A stretch of DNA of 64,000 nucleotides from Woodsholea maritima DSM 17123 (GCF_000382325.1 NZ_KB908060.1:116881-180880), one strand, 5' to 3'; shown: positions 51,854 to 61,483, counted from the stretch's first letter. The notes: generated from the sequence alone by a model not told the origin. Numbers and translations are program-made.

Positions 51854-54109
51854 TTATTCACCGTTGAAACCACCCAAAGTGTAGAGATTAAATCGGAACT
51901 TTATGGACGAAGTTGGGCCAAGATCGCCGATTTGGAAGTTTTCGCGTTCCCAGATCACTTTGAATTCAGAACATTCGTCGCGATAGGTGATATGGGCCTG
52001 TTGCTTGCGGGTATTGTCTTTATCTAAGTCATGGGTCAGACGGTAACCGGTGGAGAAATTATCGGTGAGCTTGACATTGAGAGCCCCGATTATTTCTTCT
52101 AGTCGGCGCCCGGAGGGCGCATCGTCATCGGCCTGACGCGTATAGGTGGCATTGAATGACACTCGCCACACATTGAGCCCGGTATTGAGATCCAGGCGGT
52201 TAAGGTCGTTGCTGTCTTCATCAATCCGCGCGCGGGCATTCACATTAAATGGCCCTGTATTCACCGACAGCTCGGTGACATAATCCGATTGGCTGAGCTC
52301 TAAGCCCGAGGCGGCGGAGAAGGTTGCATCGCCTTCCATGCGGTAACTGCGACCGGCAAAGATTTCTACGTCAGTGTTCCAGGCATAATGGGTGAGGCTG
52401 GCTTCAACACCGTAGTCTAGGTAAGCGCCATCTTCCCAGACATCATAGCCTGCGGCGCGTTGACGCGCGAAAAGGGTGGAGCGGTCGAGATCAAGACTGG
52501 TGCTATCTTCTAAGATAGAGGGGAATTTATCATCTAAACCGCCTGAAATTCGTGCTTGAATACGCGGAGATATAATAACATGACCCCATTGTGTCGGGCG
52601 AATGAACGGATAGCGGATATCCACTCCACCCGCGCCCAGATGACGGGTCATGTTTTGATCGTCCTGAGCACCATTTAAGTCTACATCGGTGATTTTATAG
52701 GCATCAAGGCGGCCCATTAAGAACGGATTCATGCGAATGCCGCCCCATAGATAAGTCGGACGAGACCAGTCAAGACCTAAGCTGGCGCGGGTGTAATCAT
52801 CGCCATCTTCACGTATCAGATTGGCAAAAGCACTCTGGGCATTGAGATCGCCCATCCAATGGGGCAAGCCGATTTGAGTATGGGCTTCAAGAACGGGTAG
52901 CATTTGTGGCAGGGAGTCATCGTTTTCTTTTTCGACGAGGCTGCGATAGCGCGCGATTAAAGCGCTCGTGTAATAAGTTTCACTGCGTCCTGTAAGATAA
53001 ATCTGGCTGACCAGGCGACGGTTTTCGGCCTTAACCAGACCAGTTTCAAACTGGGGTTCTTCATCAAAGTCATAGCGGCGCAGATAAAGATCGCCGGAAG
53101 TTTCTTGCAGGCCAAACCCCCATCGCCAATTGCGCGACAGGTTGAACTGACCTTCGACGAAGGCATGCCAGCGGGTTTCCTCTTCACCATATTTATAAAG
53201 CCCCGTAATATCAGCCGGGGGAGCAAAGGGAGAACGACTTTCACGCAGACGCTCGGCATCGGCAAATTCTTGTTCATGCGTGATTGAATATTCACCGCGG
53301 ATGGATCCGGAGTAAAAACGCTTGCGGTGACGAAACTCAATCAAAGGGTTGAGTTCTTGAATATAGCGCGGTGCGATGACCAAATCCTGATTGGGCGAAA
53401 TAACCCACAGGTAAGGCACTTGTAAAACTGCACCAAGGCGTTTGGAATGGTCGAAATCTGGAATTAAGAAGCCAGATTTACGGGTGGCAGATGGATCAGG
53501 GTGCGCGAATACGGGGGTGTAGAGCACCGGAGCGCCGAAAATTTCCAACCGAGCATCGCGGTAGTAGATCATTTCCTCATTCTTATCTTGAATGACCCGT
53601 CTGGCGCGCAGGCGCCAAGTGGGATGATCGTGATCATTTTCGCACAATTGACAGGCGGTGTAATACGCGCCTGATAATTCCGTCGTTCCATCCGCATGGC
53701 GCAAAGCAAAGGCCGAGGCGGCCTGGGCGTTGTTTTCCATTAAAGTGGCAAAACCGCGCGCGATGCCTTCGCTCAAATCTTCATTAAGCTCAATTTCATC
53801 GGCAAATTGTGCGGGTTCATTAGCCTGATAAAACTCGACATGACCAATTGCGCGCACGCGCCCGGTTTCAGGGTTATACTCAACCCGGTCGGCGCGCACC
53901 CGGTGAAGGCCCGATTCAATATAGACATTGCCCTCAGCAATATAAAGATTTTGGGTTTTGTCTTGGGTCAGGGTGTCGGATTCAAGATAAATCCGTTCAT
54001 CCTCAGGCGAGGATGTTTCGCCAGAGGCGGGCGCTTGCGCCATCACCGGCGGCGTAATCACCCCAAGGGCGATGCTGGTCATCAAAGCTTTGAGCGTTTG
54101 GCCAAACAT
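51854..54109 (-). CDS. lptD: LPS-assembly protein LptD
   Basis: Outer-membrane beta-barrel that delivers lipopolysaccharide to the cell surface. It has 751 residues from ATG 54109; a GTTAATG-ATG pair at 54154 is an alternative start. Signal peptide 'LKALMTSIALGVITPPVMAQ', then an OstA-type jellyroll ('YLESDTLTQDKTQNLYIAEG', 'HRVRADRVEYNPETGRVRAI') and a C-terminal barrel ending in 'SIKFRFNLYTLGGFNGE'. Cys residues lie in 'TACQLCEND' and 'YRDECSEF', probably for the LptD disulfides. It lies between lptG and surA. Confidence 0.94.
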   Translation of the reverse strand: MFGQTLKALMTSIALGVITPPVMAQAPASGETSSPEDERIYLESDTLTQDKTQNLYIAEGNVYIESGLHRVRADRVEYNPETGRVRAIGHVEFYQANEPAQFADEIELNEDLSEGIARGFATLMENNAQAASAFALRHADGTTELSGAYYTACQLCENDHDHPTWRLRARRVIQDKNEEMIYYRDARLEIFGAPVLYTPVFAHPDPSATRKSGFLIPDFDHSKRLGAVLQVPYLWVISPNQDLVIAPRYIQELNPLIEFRHRKRFYSGSIRGEYSITHEQEFADAERLRESRSPFAPPADITGLYKYGEEETRWHAFVEGQFNLSRNWRWGFGLQETSGDLYLRRYDFDEEPQFETGLVKAENRRLVSQIYLTGRSETYYTSALIARYRSLVEKENDDSLPQMLPVLEAHTQIGLPHWMGDLNAQSAFANLIREDGDDYTRASLGLDWSRPTYLWGGIRMNPFLMGRLDAYKITDVDLNGAQDDQNMTRHLGAGGVDIRYPFIRPTQWGHVIISPRIQARISGGLDDKFPSILEDSTSLDLDRSTLFARQRAAGYDVWEDGAYLDYGVEASLTHYAWNTDVEIFAGRSYRMEGDATFSAASGLELSQSDYVTELSVNTGPFNVNARARIDEDSNDLNRLDLNTGLNVWRVSFNATYTRQADDDAPSGRRLEEIIGALNVKLTDNFSTGYRLTHDLDKDNTRKQQAHITYRDECSEFKVIWERENFQIGDLGPTSSIKFRFNLYTLGGFNGE

Positions 54110-54183
54110 AGGATGTGGGGCCCCAGAGTTTAGGGTCAGCGATAAACACATCATTAACCGAGGATCTCTCTATCGTCTATCAC

Positions 54184-55284
54184 TCAACCGTCCTCAGTTG
54201 TGGCTATGTAGTAAAGTGCGGCCAAACTGAAGAGGATCGGGGTGCTCCAGGCTGCGGAAAAGGCGCTCAACGTGCCGGCCTGACCCAGGCTGATGAGCAA
54301 TTCTTGGCTAAAGTATAAAATGAAACCCGCCGCGCCCCCGGTAAGGGCGAAGGCGGCGGCACCGCCTAAGCGCACAAGGCGCAAGGTTGCGGCAATGGCA
54401 ATGAGGGCTGAAGCCATTAAAACAAGCGGGAGCGCCAAAAGGCTATGCCATTGCAGTTGATAAGCGCGCACAGATAGACCGGCTTCGGTCGCTGAAGCGA
54501 TCACGCTGGGTAAGCGCCAAAACGATACCCCGCCAGGGGTACGCGCGCGCTCAAACAGGGCTTGGCGGCCGATGGCTGTGGGCAGCGTTAGGGTGGAGAT
54601 TTCTAAAGGCGCTGTATCAACACGACGTTCAATCGAGTTTTCGATAATCCAGAAACTGGGGCTTAATCGAGCCGATTGCGCATCAATACGCCGTTCCAGA
54701 ACCGGGGCGCCGTCTTGGGTGCGATAAATATTGAAAACCGGGCGTTCTAAAGTGACGCCATCAGGACCTAATCGCTCAGCCCCAATGATGATATAGCCCT
54801 GAGTGGTGCGCTCGCGTAGCCAGATTGGGTCAGAACCGACCACATCGTCACTGGCCTGACCATTAAGGGCGGTATCGCGCACGCGTTCAAACGCGGCATT
54901 TGTGGCGGCACCTAAGGGGTTGAGCGCCATCATCGCGAAAAGGCCAATCAGTCCGGCCAGCACTAAAGGCGGGGCGATCATGCGCCAGATCGAATAACCC
55001 GATGCGCGAAGAACGATAAGCTCGGAGCGGCGATTGAGGCTGAAGAACGCCCATAAGACCCCGAACAAAACGACGAAAGGTAAGGTATCTTGTAAAAGCA
55101 GCGGGGCCTTTAACAAGGTCATGCCCACCACGTCCAACGATGTGATCTGGGTGCGGGTGCCGACATCGCGAGAGGTCTCGACGAAGTCAATCAGCAAAAT
55201 AACTGAAGCAATGACGGCAAACGCCCCGATAATGCCGGTCAGTGTTTGGACTGCGAGGTAACGCCCAATACGCGACACAATCAT
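54184..55284 (-). CDS. lptG: LPS export permease LptG
   Basis: Inner-membrane permease of the LptB2FG exporter. It has 366 residues with 'RIGRYLAVQTLTGIIGAFAV' as the first helix, 'ELIVLRASGYSIWRM' as the coupling helix, a periplasmic jellyroll, and C-terminal helices ('HSLLALPLVLMASALIAIAA'). ATG 55284 overlaps the lptF stop (ATGA); the longer frame to 55332 lies inside lptF. It ends 74 nt upstream of the LptD start. Confidence 0.94.
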   Translation of the reverse strand: MIVSRIGRYLAVQTLTGIIGAFAVIASVILLIDFVETSRDVGTRTQITSLDVVGMTLLKAPLLLQDTLPFVVLFGVLWAFFSLNRRSELIVLRASGYSIWRMIAPPLVLAGLIGLFAMMALNPLGAATNAAFERVRDTALNGQASDDVVGSDPIWLRERTTQGYIIIGAERLGPDGVTLERPVFNIYRTQDGAPVLERRIDAQSARLSPSFWIIENSIERRVDTAPLEISTLTLPTAIGRQALFERARTPGGVSFWRLPSVIASATEAGLSVRAYQLQWHSLLALPLVLMASALIAIAATLRLVRLGGAAAFALTGGAAGFILYFSQELLISLGQAGTLSAFSAAWSTPILFSLAALYYIATTEDG

Positions 55285-56426
55285 GAGCGCGTCTCCGGTG
55301 TTTGAGGGGCTGAGGCAGGGTCGAAGCCACACTCGAGACCTTTGGGTTTGCGCCGTGGCCGGGTAATGCGCCAGATTGCCAGGCCCGCGCCGAGAAGGGG
55401 TATGCCATATTGCAAAGCATTGAGATCGGTTTCATCTGTGGCGCCCGATTGCACCGCAAAGCCGACCAGGCGGAGCAATAAGGCGAAGACCCCGGCCAGA
55501 ATAATCAATTGGCTATAACCCGTTCGCCGGTGCTCTGAGCCGACAAAAACGGCCGCAACGAAGAGCACAAACACAAGATTATAAAGCGGTGAAGCCAAGC
55601 GATAGTGACCCTCAGCAAACAAAGGCGCTTTACCGCCTGCGCGCAAAATATCGGTTTGGCGCGGGTCTAAAAGCTCGGACAGATAGCGATCACTTTCCTT
55701 GAAGTAAAAGGTCGAAGTGATGTCAATAAATCCAGTGAGATCAAATTCATAAGTCTCAAAGGTTAGATCGCTGAGATGGCCTTGCTCATCAATTTGGGTC
55801 AAAACGCCATCGGAGAGCCGCATTACGGGGGCAAAATCGGTTTGCGCGATAAAGCCTTCTTTGGCGGCATAGCTGGAACTGGTGGAACCGCGCCCATCCT
55901 GGATGAAGACGTCTTCCATGATGCCATTGGGGGTCACCGCGCGCGCAAAGAAAGTCACATTATCGCCAAGGGGGACAAATTCCCCCGGACGCATAAAGCT
56001 AGAGGCGATGTCAGTGCGCACTTCATAGACGACGCGGCGCATCTCGCGATAGGCCAGCGGTTGGATAAAGAGATTGATCGCGAGATTGGCCAAGAAGACA
56101 TAAATACCCAGGCGCAAAATGGGGGAGATGCGTTGCATCCGGCTCATTCCTGCCGCAGCCCCGACGATCAGTTCAGACTCAGCGCTCATCCGGTTGAACG
56201 CCATCATTGCTCCGATGAAGAGCGCGATGGGAATCAGCAAGGAGATCAGTTGCGGCATGGCCAACAGCGTAATCCAGAAGAAAATCAACGCGCTTTCGCC
56301 ATGACTGGAGATCAGGTCGAAATTCGACAAGCTCTGCGTCAAGATCGCCAAGCCCGACAGCGTGATAATCGCAGTCAAAAAGGGCCACAGGGCTTGGCGG
56401 AAATAATAGCGTTGTAAAATCGACAT
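55281..56426 (-). CDS. lptF: LPS export permease LptF
   Basis: Partner permease of LptG. It has 381 residues from ATG 56426 (GTG 56432 adds two). It begins 'SILQRYYFRQALWPFLTAII', then 'MSAESELIVGAAAGMSRMQR' as the coupling helix, a periplasmic domain about residues 130-270 and C-terminal membrane helices. A Pro/Arg-rich tail follows. First gene of the outer-membrane biogenesis operon; divergent from pepA across 222 bp. Confidence 0.94.
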   Translation of the reverse strand: MSILQRYYFRQALWPFLTAIITLSGLAILTQSLSNFDLISSHGESALIFFWITLLAMPQLISLLIPIALFIGAMMAFNRMSAESELIVGAAAGMSRMQRISPILRLGIYVFLANLAINLFIQPLAYREMRRVVYEVRTDIASSFMRPGEFVPLGDNVTFFARAVTPNGIMEDVFIQDGRGSTSSSYAAKEGFIAQTDFAPVMRLSDGVLTQIDEQGHLSDLTFETYEFDLTGFIDITSTFYFKESDRYLSELLDPRQTDILRAGGKAPLFAEGHYRLASPLYNLVFVLFVAAVFVGSEHRRTGYSQLIILAGVFALLLRLVGFAVQSGATDETDLNALQYGIPLLGAGLAIWRITRPRRKPKGLECGFDPASAPQTPETRS

Positions 56427-56648
56427 TTGCACCGAAACAGTCTCGTGTATACGAAGCCTTCTAACCTGCCTCGCAATCAGATACCACTAGGCGTGTGACA
56501 TCTTTCGCGTAAAATCCATCTTTAGGTGTGGACCAAATTCAGTCCGGTTCGGCTTCCCCCTTGCACCATGTGGTTCGGCGCGCCTATCTAATCCCCTTGG
56601 GGCCACCCCATTTGGCCCGTTTCATAAAACTCAAAAGAGGTTGTTTCG

Positions 56649-58127
56649 ATGAAAATTCAGTTTTCTGCCGCCCCTACCGGCGACGCCGTAGCTGTCCCAG
56701 TCTATTCGGGCAAAACTTTGTCCGCGGCTGCAAAACGTTTGGATGAATCAACTTCCGGCCAGATCAATCGTGCCATCCAGGCGTCGCGTTTTACCGGAGC
56801 CGTGGGCCAGACCTTAGAAATCGTTGCGCCTAGCAATCTGGAAACGGGCCGCGTGGTTTTGTTCGGTTTGGGCGATCAGGCCAAGGTCGATGCCACTTTG
56901 ATTGAGCGTTGCACGGCTGGCGTCGTTAAGACCTTGCTTGAAAGCGGTGTCAGCCTGGTCAGCATCAATATCGATAGCGATGAGCCCGCTTGTGCAGCGC
57001 GCGCTGGCCTGGGCGCACGTCTGGCCGCGTATCGCTATGATGAATTCCGCACCACATTGAAAGATGACAAGAAGCCTTCGCTCAATTCTGTTCAGATTAT
57101 CACGCCCAAGGTAGGTGAGGCTGAGGCTGAGTGGGAGGCCCATTGGGCCGCTGTCGCCGATGGGGTTGAGCTGGCGCGTGATCTCGTCATGGCGCCGCCG
57201 AACATGCTGCACCCTGAAAGCTATGCCGATAGCGCCAAGGCGTTGGAAGGCGAAGGCTTAGAGGTTGAAATCCTGGGCGAAGAGGAAATGCTCGAACTGG
57301 GCATGGGCGCGCTGTTGGGTGTGGGCCAAGGCTCGATCCGCGAATCACAGATTGTGATCATGCGCTGGAATGGCGCTGAGGATAAAGACGCGCAGCCGCT
57401 CGCCTTTGTCGGTAAAGGCGTCACCTTTGATACCGGCGGCATCTCTTTGAAGCCGGGCGATGGCATGGACGAGATGAAGGGCGATATGGGCGGGTCTGCC
57501 GCTGTGGTCGGCCTGATGCGGGCGCTGGCGGGGCGTAAAGCCAAGGTCAATGCCGTCGGTGTGATTGGCTTGGTTGAAAACATGCCTGATGGCAATGCCC
57601 AGCGTCCGGGCGATATCGTCACCTCGATGTCCGGTCAAACCATTGAAATCTTGAACACGGACGCTGAGGGCCGTTTGGTTCTGGCCGATGCGCTGTGGTA
57701 TACACAAGATCGTTTCAAGCCGAAATTCATCATTGATTTGGCCACTTTGACCGGGGCGATCTTGATCAGCCTGGGTCAAGAGCATGCCGGGATCTTCTCC
57801 AATAATGATGAGCTGGCCGAGCGTTTGGATAAAGCCGGTAAGGCCAGTGACGAGACCGTATGGCGCATGCCTTTGGGCGAGGCCTATGATCGTCAGATCG
57901 ACAGTAAAATCGCCGATATGAAAAATATGGGTGAGGGGCGTTTGGCGGGCTCTATCGCGGCCGCGCAATTCCTTCAGCGCTTTGTCAACAAAACCCCTTG
58001 GGTCCATATCGACATCGCGGGCACCGGCATGAACGGTAAATCCAAAGATCCGCGCCAGCCGGTTTTTGGTACAGGTTATGGCGTGCGCCTGCTCGATCGT
58101 TTCGTGCGCGATTACTACGAAAACTAA
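56649..58127 (+). CDS. pepA: Leucyl aminopeptidase (M17)
   Basis: Cytosolic dizinc aminopeptidase of 492 residues. The catalytic domain includes 'AFVGKGVTFDTGGISLKPGD' (metal-binding Lys and Asp), 'MKGDMGGSAAV' and the signature 'NTDAEGRLVLADALWY'. The N-terminal macro-like domain is also present. AGAGG precedes ATG 56649. Followed by an intrinsic terminator before holC. Confidence 0.96.
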   Translation: MKIQFSAAPTGDAVAVPVYSGKTLSAAAKRLDESTSGQINRAIQASRFTGAVGQTLEIVAPSNLETGRVVLFGLGDQAKVDATLIERCTAGVVKTLLESGVSLVSINIDSDEPACAARAGLGARLAAYRYDEFRTTLKDDKKPSLNSVQIITPKVGEAEAEWEAHWAAVADGVELARDLVMAPPNMLHPESYADSAKALEGEGLEVEILGEEEMLELGMGALLGVGQGSIRESQIVIMRWNGAEDKDAQPLAFVGKGVTFDTGGISLKPGDGMDEMKGDMGGSAAVVGLMRALAGRKAKVNAVGVIGLVENMPDGNAQRPGDIVTSMSGQTIEILNTDAEGRLVLADALWYTQDRFKPKFIIDLATLTGAILISLGQEHAGIFSNNDELAERLDKAGKASDETVWRMPLGEAYDRQIDSKIADMKNMGEGRLAGSIAAAQFLQRFVNKTPWVHIDIAGTGMNGKSKDPRQPVFGTGYGVRLLDRFVRDYYEN

Positions 58128-58153
58128 GACGTTGGTTTAAAAGACCTCTAAAG

Positions 58154-58183
58154 CGGGCGGGGGTGAACTCCCGCCCGTTTGAC
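58154..58183 (+). terminator. Intrinsic terminator after pepA
   Basis: CGGGCGGGGG (58154-58163), loop TGAA and CTCCCGCCCG (58168-58177) form a 10-bp stem with one wobble, followed by TTT. Confidence 0.75.
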
Positions 58184-58218
58184 GTTAAGGCCCCTATCTG
58201 ACGTGAAGGGAAAAGCCC

Positions 58219-58665
58219 ATGAGCCAGGATTTATGGTTTTATCACCTTACCCAATCGCCGGTGGAAGAGGCTTTGCCCGAATTATTGACCAAAGTGTTGG
58301 AGCGCGGCGGGCGTGCCTTGGTGGTCAGTCCCGATGAAGGGCGCATGGACGCGCTTGATTCGCATCTGTGGACCTTTCGCGAAAACAGCTTTCTCGCTCA
58401 TGGCCGCGAAGATCGCCCGATGGCGAGCGAACAACCGATACTTTTAAGCCACACTGGGGAAAATCTTAATACGGCCACAATGCTATTTTGTATTGATGGG
58501 GCGGAACCTTTGGACGGGTTTGAGCGCGTGGTGTATATGTTTGACGGTAACGATGCGGCCCGCCTTGATCTGGCGCGCGCGGTGTGGCGTCGGAACAAAG
58601 CGGCGGGTTGGTCCGTTTCCTATTGGCAACAGAGTGAAACCGGCCGTTGGGAGAAAAAGGCATGA
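58219..58665 (+). CDS. holC: DNA polymerase III chi subunit
   Basis: Clamp-loader accessory subunit linking polymerase III to SSB. It has 148 residues with 'LWFYHLTQSPVEEALPELLT', 'RGGRALVVSPDEGRMDALDS', 'LWTFRENSFLAHG' and 'VVYMFDGNDAARLDLAR', the family pattern. pepA-holC adjacency is conserved in many proteobacteria. Its stop overlaps the start of the lipoprotein gene (ATGA at 58662). Confidence 0.93.
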   Translation: MSQDLWFYHLTQSPVEEALPELLTKVLERGGRALVVSPDEGRMDALDSHLWTFRENSFLAHGREDRPMASEQPILLSHTGENLNTATMLFCIDGAEPLDGFERVVYMFDGNDAARLDLARAVWRRNKAAGWSVSYWQQSETGRWEKKA

Positions 58666-59018
58666 GCTATTTGAATACGCCTTTCGTGAAACCGATTTTA
58701 GCAACCAGTGTGGTTGTCCTCGCGGGTCTCACGCTCAGCGCCTGCGCCGCGACGCTGGGTGGTGATAATCCCACCCAAAGTGAATTGGTCGACACCGATA
58801 GCGATGGGGGGTCAGGCTCTGACATTGCCATGGGCTGCGGTGATGCGCTGTATCAGCGCTTGGTTGGTCAAGCCATCATGGAAGTTCACCAGCCGAGCTT
58901 GCCCCGTCCCCACCGGATCTATGGTCAGCATGATATGGTGACCCAGGATTATCGCCCCGAGCGGTTGAACATTGTGGTGGACCCTCAAGACCGCGTTCAC
59001 CGCGTCTATTGCGGCTAA
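58662..59018 (+). CDS. I78-family peptidase-inhibitor-like lipoprotein
   Basis: A 118-residue lipoprotein. Signal peptide with lipobox LSAC (Cys28), a short Asp/Ser-rich linker, then an I78-type domain: 'CGDALYQRLVGQ', 'RIYGQHDMVTQDYRPERLNI' and a terminal 'VVDPQDRVHRVYCG'. Two Cys bracket the domain and probably form a disulfide. I78 members related to potato inhibitor I can block serine peptidases. The ATG overlaps the holC stop by 4 nt. The gap 59019-59232 that follows shows no convincing gene. Confidence 0.83.
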   Translation: MSYLNTPFVKPILATSVVVLAGLTLSACAATLGGDNPTQSELVDTDSDGGSGSDIAMGCGDALYQRLVGQAIMEVHQPSLPRPHRIYGQHDMVTQDYRPERLNIVVDPQDRVHRVYCG

Positions 59019-59232
59019 GTCTTAATTCCGTATGAGCTGTGCCAGGTTAGCGCGCGCGATCAAAGTGTCTTAGATTTCAGATCTAGCCTTAGGATGTCGG
59101 TTGGCGCCGTGGGGGCAGGCACTGGTGCCATGATCGAGATCACTCCCATCAAGTCCCATCACGTTCAAGGGCCTGCATCCCGTTTGCATTACGGGGCAAT
59201 ACAATCCAGCGGCTCGCGTGAAGCGCGCCCAC

Positions 59233-59925
59233 CTATGCGGCGTTGTCGGGCTTCACATCGTTTTGAGTGGAGCGGAAGGGGGAGGGGTTGAACAGGCGCT
59301 GTCCGGCCTCAACACTACCGCGCATGGGCACATGCTCGCTGGCCACACGCGCCTTACCTTCGACGACCAGGCGTAGACAGGCGGGGTAGAGCCGGTGTTC
59401 GGCCTCTAACACGCGTGCCCCTAATGTGCTGGCATCATCATCTTTTAAGACGGGCACTGCGGCCTGACCAATGATGGGGCCTGCATCCATTTCTGAGCGT
59501 ACATAATGCACCGTACAGCCATGAATGCGCACGCCCGCTTCCAAGGCCCGTTCATGGGTATGCACGCCCTTAAACGCGGGCAGAAGTGAGGGGTGGATAT
59601 TGATCACCCGATCACGCCAGCGATCAACAAACCAGGGCGTCAGGATGCGCATAAAACCCGCTAGGCAGACGATTTGAATGCCCGCGTTTTTGAGGGCCTT
59701 ATCAAGGCCCGCTTCGAAGGCTTCACGGTCCTCATAGGCTTTATGATCGACCACCAGGGTTTCAAGGCCTGCATCGGCGGCGCGCTCCAATCCGGCGGCA
59801 TCGGCTTTATTGGATAAAACCAAAGCAATTTCAGCTGGATATTCTTCGTTCTTGCAGGCATCGATTAAGGCCTGCAAATTCGATCCCCGCCCGGAAATCA
59901 AAACCGCGATTTTCGTTTTTGCCAT
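59233..59925 (-). CDS. purN: Phosphoribosylglycinamide formyltransferase
   Basis: Third step of purine synthesis: formyl transfer from 10-formyl-THF to GAR. It has 230 residues. 'VLISGRGSNLQALIDAC' binds phosphate, 'LAGFMRIL' and 'NIHPSLLPAFKGVHTHERAL' carry the Asn and His of the active site, and 'HYVRSEMDAGPIIGQAAVPV' follows. The C-terminus is some 15 residues longer than usual. It lies 2 nt after purM and is cotranscribed with it. Confidence 0.96.
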   Translation of the reverse strand: MAKTKIAVLISGRGSNLQALIDACKNEEYPAEIALVLSNKADAAGLERAADAGLETLVVDHKAYEDREAFEAGLDKALKNAGIQIVCLAGFMRILTPWFVDRWRDRVINIHPSLLPAFKGVHTHERALEAGVRIHGCTVHYVRSEMDAGPIIGQAAVPVLKDDDASTLGARVLEAEHRLYPACLRLVVEGKARVASEHVPMRGSVEAGQRLFNPSPFRSTQNDVKPDNAA

Positions 59926-59927
59926 GC

Positions 59928-60959
59928 TTATTTGGCCTTTACGTGTCCGATGATCCAGGCGGGCTCGCCCTGGTCATTAAGGCGTTGGCAGACGCCGGGC
60001 GCGGTGTCGGCATCGACGCAGACGATCATGCCAATGCCGCAGTTAAATGTCCGGCGCATTTCGCTTTCCGCGATATTACCCGCACCTTGCAGCCATTTAA
60101 AGACGGCCGGGCGCTCAAACGCGTCGTAATCAACCTCGAAATCGAGATGCTTGGGCAGCATGCGCGGGGTATTTTCGGTAATGCCACCGCCTGTGATATG
60201 CGCAAGGCCTTTGATCGCGCCCTCGCGGATCAAGGGCAGCAGCGCCTCGACATAGATCCGCGTCGGGGTGAGCAGCGCCTCATGAAGGCTTTGGCCAGGG
60301 GCGAAGGGGGCTTCGCTGGTCCCTTTTAGGCCCGCATGCTCAATCACTTTACGCACCAGCGAATAGCCATTGGAATGGGGGCCAGAGGAGGCCAGCCCGA
60401 TCAGCGCATCGCCCGGCTTCATGTCATCCAGACGCGGCAGCAGCGATCCACGCTCCGCCGCACCGACGACAAAGCCTGCCAGATCGAAATCCCCATCGCG
60501 GTACATGCCCGGCATTTCTGCAGTTTCCCCGCCGATCAGAGCGCATTTGGCGCGCCGACACCCTTCAGCCACGCCTGAGACAATCTTGGCTCCTGCGCCC
60601 GGCTCCAGCTTTCCGGTGGCAAAATAATCCAGGAAATAGAGCGGCTCTGCGCCCTGGGCCAGCACGTCATTGACGCACATGGCGACCAGATCAATGCCCA
60701 CGGTGTCCAGAATAGCGCTGTCAATCGCCAGCTTTAATTTGGTGCCGACGCCATCGGTGCCAGAGACGAGAATCGGGTCCTGGAAACCGGCGGCTTTCAG
60801 GTCGAAGGCTCCGCCAAATCCGCCTAGCGCCACATCGGCACCGGGACGCGCGGTGGAGGCTGCCAGCGGCTTGATCGCATCGACCAGCGCATCACCAGCA
60901 TCAATATCGACGCCAGCACCGGCATAGGTCAGACCTTGTTCGGGAGTTGAGTTGGCCAC
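59928..60959 (-). CDS. purM: Phosphoribosylformylglycinamidine cyclo-ligase
   Basis: Fifth step of purine synthesis: ATP-dependent ring closure to AIR. It has 343 residues. Key blocks: '[20 protein letters not shown]', '[17 protein letters not shown]', '[20 protein letters not shown]', '[12 protein letters not shown]' and '[17 protein letters not shown]'. Two GTG starts are in frame, 60965 and 60959; GGAG lies eight bases before 60959, so that is used. Confidence 0.95.
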   Translation of the reverse strand: MANSTPEQGLTYAGAGVDIDAGDALVDAIKPLAASTARPGADVALGGFGGAFDLKAAGFQDPILVSGTDGVGTKLKLAIDSAILDTVGIDLVAMCVNDVLAQGAEPLYFLDYFATGKLEPGAGAKIVSGVAEGCRRAKCALIGGETAEMPGMYRDGDFDLAGFVVGAAERGSLLPRLDDMKPGDALIGLASSGPHSNGYSLVRKVIEHAGLKGTSEAPFAPGQSLHEALLTPTRIYVEALLPLIREGAIKGLAHITGGGITENTPRMLPKHLDFEVDYDAFERPAVFKWLQGAGNIAESEMRRTFNCGIGMIVCVDADTAPGVCQRLNDQGEPAWIIGHVKAK

Positions 60960-61129
60960 GCGCACAGCTCCAGCTTGTTATCTTGGTAAGAGGGGTTTGG
61001 CGCGAGTGGACATGAAAGCATCGCTTTTGGCAAGTCAGCGTGGCTGCTGACACTGTTTTCCTATGGTTGGGGGCTGCTCTCGCTGCTAGCGGAGGGTTGG
61101 CCTTGCGAATCCTGCCGGGTTTAATCATA

Positions 61130-61158
61130 GACCCCGGACCAAGTCCGGGGCCGCGATG
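61130..61158. repeat. REP-like palindrome, family A copy 1
   Basis: CCCCGGAC-CAA-GTCCGGGG, a perfect 8-bp stem followed by CCGCGATGC. Nearly identical to copy 2 at 61408. First element in the 935-bp gene-free block 60966-61900; the 60966-61129 part shows only a weak hairpin (GTCAGC...GCTGAC near 61040). Confidence 0.8.
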
Positions 61159-61194
61159 CTGTTTACCTAATCCTCGCTGCGCTGTGGGCGTTCG

Positions 61195-61321
61195 TTTTTC
61201 TTTGCCCTAACGGCTATCGCCTACTTGAGGGCGCGCGTTTTTCTTTGCCCTACCGCCTTGCGGCTACTTGAGGGCGCGCGTTTTTTTGCCCTAACGGCTA
61301 TCGCCTACTTGAGGGCGTTCG
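61195..61321. repeat. Three-copy tandem repeat of about 43 nt, each folding as a hairpin
   Basis: Units at 61195-61237, 61238-61280 and 61281-61321 (43, 43 and 41 nt). Each begins with a T-run, then GCCCT...AGGGC outer arms. The inner part of units 1 and 3 is GGC-TATC-GCC; in unit 2 both arms differ (CCGC-CTT-GCGG) but still pair. Folding is therefore conserved rather than sequence. Confidence 0.85.
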
Positions 61322-61348
61322 CGGTTGCGGGCTCATCGCCCGATATGT

Positions 61349-61395
61349 CCTCCCCTGCAAAGCGGGGGAGGTGGCCTGAAAGGCCGGAGGGGGCA
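61349..61395. repeat. REP-like double hairpin, family B copy 1
   Basis: CCTCCCCTGC-AAA-GCGGGGGAGG, then GGCCT-GAA-AGGCC, then GGAGGGGGCAT. The same layout in opposite orientation is found at 61579. Confidence 0.8.
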
Positions 61396-61407
61396 TCCAA
61401 GTCAATG

Positions 61408-61433
61408 GACCCCGGATCAAGTCCGGGGCCGCG
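61408..61433. repeat. REP-like palindrome, family A copy 2
   Basis: CCCCGGAT-CAA-GTCCGGGG followed by CCGCG; differs from copy 1 by one base in the arm. Confidence 0.8.
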
Positions 61434-61457
61434 TAGAGGCAACTCTCTCAACCGGGC

Positions 61458-61483
61458 TCCCGGCCTTGAGCCGGGATCCATGC
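61458..61483. repeat. REP-like palindrome, family A copy 3 (inverted)
   Basis: TCCCGGC-CTTGA-GCCGGGA, then TCCATGC. Core CTTGA matches the reverse complement of the family loop. Confidence 0.7.

Noticed and set aside
57345-58007. 220-codon minus-strand frame opposite pepA
   Set aside because: Antisense shadow of a conserved M17 peptidase gene; no ribosome site or domain.
59094-59291. 65-codon open frame between the I78 lipoprotein and purN
   Set aside because: Low-complexity Gly/Ser/Arg product that overlaps the purN 3' end; no ribosome site.
61195-61321. Tandem repeats as a CRISPR array
   Set aside because: Units abut with no unique spacers, only three copies, no cas genes nearby.
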